From Epiperipatus broadwayi (Eukaryota > Onychophora > Udeonychophora > Euonychophora > Peripatidae), in assembly GCA_028023455.1 (NCBI GenBank), contig JAQFVV010000043.1, forward strand, positions 1,098,001 through 1,162,000: 64,000 bases of DNA. The letters are read 5' to 3'. Positions 46,440-56,289 of this stretch are shown piece after piece. A model generated the notes under the pieces. That model did no database searches. It had not been told where the DNA came from and saw nothing but the letters and a program-made list of their open reading frames with translations. Position 1 is the first letter of the stretch. Each line of letters opens with the position of its first letter. A program made the position numbers and the translations under genes.

Positions 46440-48205
46440 ATGCCACACTTGAATGAGAAGCTATAAAGATACACAGAAATTATTACACGCTAAGCACTTT
46501 CGAGGTCTTTTGCCTCATATTCATAGTGGTACTGTGAGCTGCAGAATGAAAAAATAGGGCAAGGGAAACAAAACAGTATGCAAAGCATATGCAAATAAAC
46601 TAGATAGTCCAACGTTTGGAGATGTCAAAGCAGGTATCTCGTCTATTGATGGAGTTATTATTGCCATTAATAAAATATGCTTCTCTGATTTTCCGCTTGA
46701 TGGCATTTTTCTCAATACAGACTATTTTAGGGCTGGAAGGTTCAAACAAATGTCCTGTCTTCTTGGAATGCTCTAAAAATGTTGATGAATTATCATTGTT
46801 TTTCATAGCTCTATTATATGTATATCTGTGTTGTGCTGTCCTGTTGATTATGCCTGCCCTGGTTTCTCCAAAATAAATGGCCCGGCAATCAGGTTGTGGG
46901 CAAGCTATGCTGTAAACGACATGGGGAGTCTGAGAAGGTTCAATTTTGTCCTTAGAGTTATTGATTAGACGATTAGTGCATGGGGGTGTATGAAAGCTAA
47001 TTTTAAATTTATTGGCCAAAACCTTGATTAATTGATAGGAGATATTAGGTATGTGGGGAAGAGTAATATATGGAAGTTTAATATTGGTTTTTATTGTCAG
47101 TGATTTTGCTATAAAATTGTTTGATTTTATTGTTAATAGTGTTGAGTTTATAGCCTGCTTGTAGTAGGTCTTTGGTGTAAAGATGTATATTATTCTTTCT
47201 ATCTGCCTCAAACTTGCACAGCTGCATATTTCTATATAAAAATGCTTGCAGGCCTGCCAATTTGTGAGAGCTTGGAGAGTTGGAGTGTGGGTGTATAAAG
47301 CCTCTGATTTCAAAAGGCTTTATTATCATTGAATAATTTATACCTCTCTCATCGCATGTTAACCTAAGGTCAAGGTAATTTAGACTTTGGAATGCGTCTT
47401 CTGTTGTGGAATTGATAGTTAGATTAGTATTATGTGTTAACTCTTGTGTAATACTATTTCTAGTGTGCTGGTTGGCTAAAATAAATATATCATCTATGTA
47501 CCGCATGTATATAGTGTGAGGGCTGTCAGCTTGATATTTGGACACAATTAGTCTTTCGTAGTGATTAAGGAAAATGCTGGTTACGATTCCACTGAGGGGG
47601 AGGCCCATAGGCCAACCACTTTTCATATTGTACCAAACGTGCTCAAATGTTGTATATATATATGTTTATCCATCCATGTTAAAAATGTAATGATGAAATT
47701 AATGCGTTCAGCTGACATCGTGTTGGTAAGTTCTTGTTGGATGATTTGAATAGATTGTTTTCTGTCCACCGATCCGTATAATTCTTTGACGTCAAGGGTA
47801 GTCATAGAGAAGTTGTTTTCGATCGTGGCTTTTTTGATTTTTTCCACAACTTGAAAGGACGAATTAACAGAATAATTTCCAAAGCTCAAGCTGTCTATTA
47901 ATAGTTGATTAACCATTTTCGCGGTTTGAAAATAATGGACTCCCCCAAAATCCATCATTAAACGCAACGGTTCACCAGGCTTATGGAGTTTAATGTTGGC
48001 AAATATTCTTGGAGCTTTAGTGGAGGAAGGATAAACTCGGTAGTATTCCGCAATTGAAATGCCTTTGTTTTTATGAGGACGGAGAATGGATGAAACAAAT
48101 TTATCGCGGTTAAGCTTATTGTTGAATTGTGCAACAGGAGTGAGTTGTAGATTTGTAATTTGTTCATTTATTTTCCTCTTATAATGTACTTCATTAATAT
48201 CATGT
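46440..48205 (-). mobile_element. Penelope-like element, 5'-truncated, two frameshifts
   Basis: The minus-strand frame opens near 48200. It runs RDKFVSSILRPHKNKGIS, LRLMMDFGGVHYFQ, LDVKELYGSVDR (RT palm Asp), then, after a shift inside a TA run near 47640-47660, GWPMGLPLSGIVTSIF and the active site MRYIDDIF. A second shift near 47120 leads into the GIY-YIG nuclease: VVYSIACPQPDCRAIYFGET, TAQHRYTYNRAM and KRKIREAYFI, ending DISKRWTI at 46600. The canonical YIG is YFG here. The 3' tail (46440-46599) carries a GAGG/CCUC stem before CGAAAG. RT plus GIY-YIG is diagnostic of endonuclease-bearing PLEs. Confidence 0.92.
46475..46540 (-). ncRNA. PLE tail motif, hammerhead-like but incomplete
   Basis: Minus strand: UAUGAGG, a loop, CCUCGAAAG and UGCUUAGC. 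It matches the tails at 49.25/49.55 kb (UAUGAGAUU...AAUCUCGAAAG) and 8.87 kb. It has an AUGA box, a helix II and GAAA, but not CUG in the core, and I find no clear helix III or I. Call it a conserved tail structure. Confidence 0.4.
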
Positions 48206-48209
48206 CTTC

Positions 48210-48760
48210 TTAATTAATATAAGAAAGAATTGATGTACTGCATTCCTTATTAACAAGAACATATTCTCTCCTGACATTAATTTTTATTATTAGTCTGCCC
48301 AATATATAAATGGGAGCATATCTATCATGGTATTTTATAACCACTGTAAAATTCTAATGATCTTTTATGCTCAAGGTACAGAAATACTTCATAATGTTAA
48401 TTGTGTATTAGTGATATTTTTAAAAAGATCGATAGCAATAAAAAAAATTATGAAATGAATAAATACACTTTTATCTAAAAAAAAAAATAATTATTAGAAG
48501 AGAAAAAATATTTTCTTGGTCGAAAAAATATTTTCTTGGTCCACAGTCAAAGATTTTGGAACAAAAAAGTCTTAAAACACCATAATAATTCTTACATCAA
48601 AAAGCTTAAGCTCTGATAAAGATCCCAATCATATTGAAATATCATATAATTGTCATGTATTTAGAAAAGAAAGTTTTTTTTTTTTTATCAGCTTCAAAAT
48701 ACACAACAAATAATTTCATCAGACCAACATTTTTTCCAAGAGGATGAGAATATTTTATTT
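48210..48760. other. AT-rich spacer with a 20-bp tandem duplication
   Basis: GAAAAAATATTTTCTTGGTC is repeated exactly twice at 48502-48541. Otherwise nothing recognised. Confidence 0.5.
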
Positions 48761-48850
48761 ATTAAAACATTAGCGCTCGGCCCATTTAATTGTTTTTGGT
48801 TTTTGCAGCTTCTTCGTCAGCGGGTAAATCGCTTTTATATGCTAAACATG
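48761..48850 (-). repeat. Possible PLE-type tail scrap
   Basis: Minus strand: CCCGCUGACGAAGAAGCUGC, then GGGCCGAGCGCUAAUG. A hammerhead first box is present, but GAAA is missing. Confidence 0.35.
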
Positions 48851-49129
48851 TTAATGCATTTTAAATTTATTGAAAAAATGTATTTTTAAAAAAATTTTAA
48901 TTTTACCTTATTGACAATAAAAATTACATCTCTTTTGGAAAAATGGAGATATGGATTCATAAACTCAATAGAAACATCAGCTTTTAAAATCTGTTCTTGT
49001 TTTATTACTTGGCTAGATGAGCACAGGCATGTGATCCAACGCTTAATAGTCATAGGTCTACCATATATATATATATATATGAAGGCATTTTAAATAGAAT
49101 AGAAATTATATATGTATAATCATTAATTT

Positions 49130-49675
49130 AATTATTATGCATAGTACATTGTTTTTCTCTTCACCAATAAAAATTGTAATTATACATATGCGATTTTTTT
49201 TATGCGTTAATGAAGCTGTAATTATACTATAATGTTTAATATGCCTGCTTAGCGCTTTCGAGATTTAGTATTCTAATCTCATACTCATAGCTTTACTGAA
49301 TGAAGACCGTTGTAATTTATTGTATACATATGCAAATGCGCTTGAATTTTTAATTAGTTAGTCCATTGTATTCGAACTCAGTTCTACCCAAATAATTTGC
49401 ACAGAGAAGAATGATGCATCCCAGTGCCATTAATAGAAGAGAGGCGTGCTTTGCTCTCTCCAAACAATGGACTAACTAATTAAAAATTCAAGCGCATTTG
49501 CATATGTATACAATAAATTACAACAGTCTTCATTCAGTAAAGCTATGAGTATGAGATTAGAATACTAAATCTCGAAAGTGCTAAGCAGGCATATTAAACA
49601 TTATAGTATAATTACAGCTTCATTAACGCATAAAAAAAAATCGCATATGTATAATATGCATAGTACAACAACAAT
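49130..49675. repeat. Two inverted PLE 3' tails (540-bp palindrome)
   Basis: Arms of over 200 bp (49140-49375 and 49464-49672) are almost identical. The plus-oriented copy begins with the last codons of a PLE ORF, INRREACFALSKQWTN then stop (about 49430-49480), matching NRRDTCFDISKRW of the element at 46.6 kb. It continues through a tail with TATGAGATTAGAATACTAAA and TCTCGAAAGTGCTAAGC. The minus-oriented copy mirrors it. The loop is unique sequence. This fits two tail-to-tail or template-switched PLE insertions. Confidence 0.8.
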
Positions 49676-50384
49676 TTTAATTTTGATTTCCAATACAAAT
49701 ATAATATGAATAAAGTAACAAATAAAATAGTGTTTACAAAAAATATATAATTATCATTTGTAATTGTTGTTATATATTGATATTTACGTTATTTTCTTAT
49801 AAATTTATTTGAAAAAAATTAGCATAATGCATTTTCTTTATTTCCATTTTTGATGATAATAATAATAATATGAATACATAATTACTTTTTTAAATAGAAA
49901 ACACACACAAAAAAAAATTACATTCAAATTCATTAACTTCTTCAAAAGTAGAAAAGAATAAAATTATAATTCTACATATTCAATATCATATTATTATTAA
50001 AAAATGAGGCAAAGTAGTTAAAGGATTAAAAAGAAATCAGAAATTTATATTCGGAATTAATATGTGAAAGATTTTCAAATATATATATTTAATAAAATCC
50101 ATATGTGAAAAAAAAAAATTTGCATAGCTGTGTACAATGACTTTGATAATAACAAATGTAACTTTATAAAATTATCATGAGAGATTTTAATGATAGAATT
50201 GAAAAACAAATGAAAGTGTATGAATAAATATGGATAATAAGCAGAAATGAAAATGGGCATATACTTGTAGAATTTGCAGAAAAAGTAAAACCGTATGTTA
50301 TAAATTCTTTTCATTTTTAAAAAATCACAGCTATGGAAGTATTTAAATAAAGAAAAAGCAGTTAAAGTATATTTTGGCTAATAT

Positions 50385-50530
50385 ATATCATCATCAATCC
50401 ACTGCAGGATGAAAGTCTCTCCAGGTTCAATCCATCTCCGATCTTTAGCTTCTCCACATCACCCCTGCACACTTTCTTATTTCATCCATCCATCTCACAT
50501 GTGGTCTCTTTCTGGGTCTTTTACAATCTT
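50385..50530 (-). pseudogene. LINE 3' end fragment
   Basis: The minus strand reads RPRKRPHVRWMDEIRKCAGV then W, the conserved last residues of RTE/jockey-type RT proteins (RPRxRWxDDIxK-AG-W). A tail with TGATGATGATATATA follows. Confidence 0.65.
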
Positions 50531-51061
50531 TTGAAACCCAGTTTAAGATTTCAATTGTCCCTCTATTATCATCTCTTCTAGCAATATATATATATATAAA
50601 TCTATTGTTAGCAAATGGTTATAACAAAAATGTTATAAATCGAGCTTTATTTCAAGCTAAAAATACCACAAATGAAAACAAAAAGAAAAAAACAACTATT
50701 AGAGTTGGTATTTCTTATATAAAAGCAACCACAGACAGTACCGGATATGTCAAAAAATGTGATGACGCATATAAAGTTCCTTATGTTTGAGAAATAATTT
50801 TGAAAAACAAATTTCTCTGAAGATTCTGAATTTTTTATTTATTTTTCAATTTTTATGCACCTGTTTTTTCTAGTTGTGGAACTTTAACAATTATTGTGAA
50901 CACTGTTCACAGCATATATAGACATGGTGTACAGTGCCCTCTACAAGTATATAGTATTCATATCCCAGTTGAGGCCTTGTATGATCAAGTCAAAATGATG
51001 GGGATATCTAATTAAAATCTTACAGAGATGAACCTGTAAAATATGTCATATATATAATAGA

Positions 51062-51154
51062 AAGTCAGGTGTCACATGACTTATATATATATATATATAT
51101 ATATAAAAAGTCAGGTGTCACATGACTTATATATATATATATATATATATAAAA
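51062..51154. repeat. 46-bp perfect tandem duplication around a TA run
   Basis: The unit AGTCAGGTGTCACATGACTT plus (TA)n and AAA is present twice. GTCAGGTGTCACATGAC is itself partly palindromic. Confidence 0.85.
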
Positions 51155-51204
51155 CTTGTCATTACAAATATGTAAAATTAAGAGCATACTAATAATATTA
51201 GCTC

Positions 51205-51725
51205 TAAACAAGCTTTTTTTTATATTTAATTTTTTTGTATGATAAATTCTACTACAAAAGAAGGCATTTCAAATCATCTTTATCTAGAATCATCATCATC
51301 CCCAGACTGTTTTTGAGCTATGGTTCTCTTCACTGAGGAGCTAGGATACCAGATTCAAAAAACCAATTCAAGCTAAGCATTGAAGATCAGAAATCCTTAG
51401 ACATCTATATGTCTTTAGAGTCAGCGCTCCAACTGAAAAAAATCATATGGGCCTAAACTTAATTTAAATACTCCATATATTAATAGACTTAGCTGACTTT
51501 AAAGACATGTAGATGTCTAAAGATTCCAGATCTTATTGAATGTTAACTATTAGATAAATGCTTAGCTTGAGTTGGTTTTTTGAATCTGGTGTCCTAGCTC
51601 CTCACTGAAGAGAACCATGGCTCAAAACTGGTCTGGGAATGGGAACAATCCAAGATAAAGATGATTTGAATGTGGTAGCATTTATCATGCAAAAAATTAA
51701 ATTAAAAAAACTTTTTAGAGTTTAT
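51205..51725. repeat. Foldback repeat, family E
   Basis: The left arm (GCTCTAAACAAGCTTTTTTT to CCAGATTCAAAAAACCAATT) is mirrored to the right end (AAAAAACTTTTTAGAG). Arms carry hammerhead relics: minus near 51305-51345 (core GUGAAGA, AAAA) and plus near 51598-51642 (CUGAAGA kept, GAAA now AAAA, GUC kept). Both are inactive by sequence. Confidence 0.7.
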
Positions 51726-51879
51726 TAGCACACTTTTAATTTTTTATATATATGTTTCAAGTCATTAATGTAGATTCAGCACAGGAAATTGGTATGTATA
51801 AATTCAAAACTGAATACAAAACTGTTAAAAGAAATCTATCAATGAACTTAATTTATATATTACGTTAAAATATTAAACT

Positions 51880-52700
51880 TTGAAAATGACAACTACACTG
51901 CTACGAATAACTTCATAGATAACTGGAACAAATAAATTGCAATTTGCCAATAAATGCTCAAACAACAATATAAAAAAGGAAGAATACGAAAATATTTTTA
52001 AGTGACACATTTTATAGAAGGACTGAAAATCTGGAATTCTTCAAAATGGCATTTAAAAAGCTAATGATAATAAAAACAAATATACAAAAAGAAGAATAGA
52101 GAATTAAAAAGTAAAAGTCTTAAAAATATAAAGAGAGATCTTGAATATTGGATGGAAAGTTATTTCAACAACAAAAACAAAATATAGCACTTATTTAAAA
52201 AGGATGATAATGTAAAGAATTCTCTGCTGAATTATATAGAAATGAAAACAAGAAAACGAAGTAACTCCTATGACAACATCTATTAAAATGTCCAGTATTT
52301 TAAACGAAGATATGAGAGCTGCAATTAAATCTATAGAACATAAAAAAACTCCAAAAAATGATGATGATAGACATCTTAAAAGAAGTAGGTGAAACAATAA
52401 TAAAAGAATATTGATAAAATTATATAACAAATTTTTAAATCATAAAGATATATCAGATGGTTGGAAGACAGCATTAATGATATTGATATTAAAGAAAAGT
52501 TAAAAAAAGGTAATAAAAATTTCAGACTTTTTAGTCTTCAATAAATTCTATTTAAGATCTTTCCTAAGATTATTGCAAATTATCTTAGGAGAATTTTGAT
52601 TCAATCCAATCAAAAAATATTCTGAATTTAAAAGTGGTTATAGCACAATAAATCACAAATCACTATTATGCTTTGAATTTAAGCATGTTTTCTTCACAAT
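51880..52700 (+). pseudogene. RTE-like LINE remnant
   Basis: RT N-terminal blocks in one drifting frame: ILNEDMRAAIKSIEHKKTPK, KLYNKFLNHKDISDGWKTAL (RTE block ...DGWKTA..), then a broken KK...KNFR segment and FKSGYSTINHKSLL (block GFRSGYSTIDH). The palm catalytic part is missing. Confidence 0.7.
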
Positions 52701-53109
52701 TTTTTTATTAAATAATAAATTTCAAATTAATTCAACAAATATTTTTTTTAGTATTTCTCTGATGAAGATTGCAAATCAGTCAAAATTGTTAATGTAAAAA
52801 TGAAAATTACATTAGGATATAGAGTTTAAAATGATTTGGATTTATAGTTTAAGTGTCATTTGGCTCTGGGAACATTTCTGCTATGATAAAATCTTTGGAA
52901 TGTCATAATATGGATCTAAGATATTGTTAAACAATTGTTACAAATATTTTCAAAATTGCAACAACAATAATTGGATATTAAAAAGACAGAAAGATATACA
53001 ATAGGGTGATTAAATATCTACAACAGTTTTACAAGAATATATTATCAAATCATTTTTTAATCATTGATTAAATTATAAAACATTAAACCAAATCATCTAT
53101 TAATTTACA

Positions 53110-53425
53110 ATGCTTATTTTATTTAAGGGATTCGAACTCTGTCTGTCACATGACCCTCAACTCTCCATGCCATCTCATATTGCTGACCCACCTGATCACA
53201 CACATGTTGAAAAGATAAATGATTACCAGTATACATATTTCATGCTAAAGCAGCAATCATCACTTGGTCCAGATTACCATCTCCATACATATATACAATC
53301 AGTGCTCAGCTTTATATTAAGATAGCCAATCTTCATATTTTAATGGACAGGCTTCAAACTACTCCAACCCACAACTCTTCAGCTATCCATTTCATTGAAA
53401 ATCTGATGATGGAATATTCAAAGCC
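53110..53425 (-). repeat. Family A repeat, single arm
   Basis: Runs from GGGATTCGAACTCTGTCTGT to ATTGAAAATCTGATGATGGA. The hammerhead core is GUGAUGA (C3 lost). Confidence 0.7.
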
Positions 53426-53819
53426 TGTGTAATCTTAGTTTCAATTAACCAGAAATTTTTTTCAGAGCTAGTTAATTCCAATACTGACATCTTATTATTC
53501 AACATTTTGGTATTAGTTGGCTCTAAATAATATTCATGATCAATCAAACTGTCATATTGATTAATTTTTATAAGATAAGCATTGTAAATGTAATAAGAAA
53601 AGGTGATTTGGTTTAATTTTTTATAGTTTTACAAGAGCTCTTTTGTGAATCAAAATGGAATATTGAGGAACTAAAAATAAATAAAGTTTATTTAAATGAT
53701 TTAGATTTTTTCATATATATGACAGAGTCGTAGTGCAATATGCTTCAAGAGCTACATGTTCTTGTATCAGTTCTCTGCTTTAAAGAGGTCAAATCATCTC
53801 TAAAAGTAGACAACAGTGT

Positions 53820-54785
53820 GTTTTCCTGAAGGTTTGTGATTGTGGTGTTTTAGTTGTATTTTTATATTGAACTATTTCCATGATTTAATATATGTATTGG
53901 ATGTCTTTAGAATAATTTAACTTTATTTAAATATTCCAAATACATTCAACTCTTAGAAATAGCACATCAAACAGGTTAGTATATGCACAATGTTTTGAGA
54001 GGTATTATTAGTCTCCCCTCTTCTTCAGGTGTTTCTGGCCTAACCAGTGACAGTACTAGCATGGGATTCGAGCCTGCATCCTTAGATTCTTGAGTTTTGA
54101 ATTTTAAGATAATGCTCTAATCAACTGAGCCATCCTGCCAAAGGCAACGATCTGTAGTAATTTCATATACTTATCTATGAGGTTCCTCCTGATTTCTCCA
54201 CTTTTTCCTAAGAACAAAGTTGATTAGTGGTTTCCATACATTATGTATAGTCATACTGGGTTGGCTTATGGGATTTTTTGCCATTGTCATGAGAGCAGCT
54301 TCTTTAAATTTAAAAAAGCTGTGCTCATGACAATTTAAAGAAGCTGCTCTCATGACAATGGCAAAAAATTCTATAAGCCAAAGTAGTGTGACTATACATA
54401 ATGTATGGAAACCACTGATCAACTTTGCTCTTAGGAAAAAGTGGAGAAATCAGGAGGAATCTCATAGATAAGTATATGAAATTACTACAGACTGTTGCCT
54501 TTGGAAGGATGACTCAGTTGGTTAAAGCGTTATCTTAAAATTCAAAACTCAAAGAGTCTAAGGATCCAGGTTCAAATCCCATACTAGTACTGTCACTGGT
54601 CAGGTCAGCAACACCTGAAGAAGAGGGGAGACTAATACTTCTATGTTGTGCATATACTAACCTGTTCGATGTGCTATTGCTAAAAGTTGAATGTATTTGG
54701 AATATTTAAATAAAGTTAAATTTTTCTCAAGACATTTAATACATATATTAGATTATGGAAAAAGTTCAATATAAAGATAAAAATG
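53820..54785. repeat. Foldback repeat, family F, complete, with tRNA-like sequence in both arms
   Basis: Arms of about 470 bp are inverted around a centre at 54320. Each contains CTCCCCTCTTCTTCAGGTGT or its complement and a tRNA-like block. The plus-strand block at 54510-54590 has an A-box-like ACTCAGTTGGTTAAAGCG and a B-box GGTTCAAATCCC. The minus-strand block at 54063-54150 has GGCTCAGTTGA and GGCTCGAATCCC. A CTGAAGAAG box and an AAAAC box flank a stem. The frame at 54171-54422 is a by-product of the palindrome. Confidence 0.8.
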
Positions 54786-54894
54786 TGTCTTGGTGAACAG
54801 GTTATTAGTTCTCTCTCCAAGCTGCCTACTGCTTGATCTCTGAATCATTCATTTTACATATATTGTAATATAAATCATGAACTATGATGGTGAT

Positions 54895-55065
54895 AATATA
54901 TTTTATAAATAACTATAAGAAACTGCGGAATTACCTTCAGTTAATTTTTTAACCTTATTCAATTGAAAACAATTTAAGTTGATTTCAGTTGAAAAAGGTT
55001 AAAAAATTAACTGAAAGGATTTCTGCAATTTATTATTTTTTATATATAAAATATATTATCACTGT
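54895..55065. repeat. Small palindrome
   Basis: TTCAGTTAATTTTTTAACCT is mirrored by AGGTTAAAAAATTAACTGAA, with further pairing outward to AATATATTTTATA/TATAAAATATATT. Confidence 0.75.
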
Positions 55066-55112
55066 TATATTCATTGTTTATATTACAATTTTATTACAAT
55101 TATTATTCTATA

Positions 55113-55172
55113 ACAGATATTATATATATATATTGTAAGGGTACAGATATTATATATATATATTGTAAGGGT
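55113..55172. repeat. 30-bp perfect tandem duplication around a TA run
   Basis: ACAGATATTATATATATATA plus TTGTAAGGGT occurs twice in a row. Confidence 0.85.
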
Positions 55173-56104
55173 AGCTTACAAACCTATTGAGACCAACCTT
55201 TATTTACCCACACCACCACATTAAACCCATTCAAAATATAAGCTTAATTAACAGGTGGTTGAATATTTACTATCATTTTTTGTATACAATTATATATATA
55301 TATATGTGTGTGTGTGAAAAATGTTTGTTTTATGAACTACCAAGTTAAACAAATGTCACAATGAACTAATTTCTCTTATTTAATGAAAAATAAAAACCCA
55401 GTTAAAGAAATCCTTCATATATATACATATATACCAACAATGAGTTATTATCAAGGTCTTGTATGTCATGAATAAAAACTTAGACTTAGTAAACATAGTG
55501 ATGACTTAATGTCAAGGCAATCTCTAAGCAACTGAGTGTGGAAAATAAAATTAGAATTCTGTTACGTAATTTTATTTTTTAACTGCAACCAATATAATAC
55601 ACATGACTATAGATAGCCAAGGCAATGGAAAAGCTAATATACTAAACATTGGAAACTAAGGATGGTATAAAAGCAAACCCAGTTCATTTCCATCATCTTT
55701 TTTATTATTTTTCAAATCATGCAAAAACTGTATAAAGCCAACATCTTAAGATCAAGTGTTTGAATACGAGAGATCGGTAACTTGTTCAAATATTCCATAT
55801 TATCTGTATAATTTTCATAGTGCAAAACTATAAGAAATTACAACTGACATTGAAATGTAGAATAGTTTGATAAATTTGTGTGGTTTAGCAAAAGAACTGA
55901 ACTGATTTAAATTGATATTTAACAAATAAAAATTGCACTATTATTCAAATACGGAGAAAAAAGTAATTAGAACATCACCAGCACTTATATAAATGGTGAA
56001 GTGATTTTTTTCTTATATAAGGCATTAAATGCCAAATAGCAAATCAAAAAAAATTAAATATGTTATAAACTGCTGTGCAGTGTATTCTGGCTAAATTAAC
56101 ATTG

Positions 56105-56285
56105 CCATAGGATTGAAGAGCTACTGTCGACCATAGAAGCATGATGACTTAATCTACTTACCTGTATAATGCCCAAAGAAATACCAGATTTCCTTCACTA
56201 AATGGGCCAAGAAGGAAAGCAACTGCAGAAAATGGAAACATTGCTTCAAGTGCTTTGCTGAGGAGTTCTAGTGACTGATGAGTGA
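56105..56285. other. Possible single exon, strand uncertain
   Basis: A G+C-richer island. On minus, the frame LELLSKALEAMFPFSAVAFL then LGPFSEGNLVFLWALYR ends exactly at a strong donor ATACAG/GTAAGT (56159-56164 on plus), with AG acceptors upstream (CACTCATCAG). On plus, the same DNA reads NTRFPSLNGPRRKATAENGN then IASSALLRSSSD-stop after an AAAG acceptor. The minus donor is the stronger signal. I recognise neither protein. Confidence 0.3.
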
Positions 56286-56289
56286 CTTA

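Noticed and set aside
46475-46540. PLE tail as an intact hammerhead
   Set aside because: The core lacks CUG before A6, and helices I and III could not be drawn. It is kept only as a conserved tail motif.
54171-54422. 83-codon ORF in the family F palindrome
   Set aside because: It is produced by the inverted repeat and includes its centre. No protein similarity.
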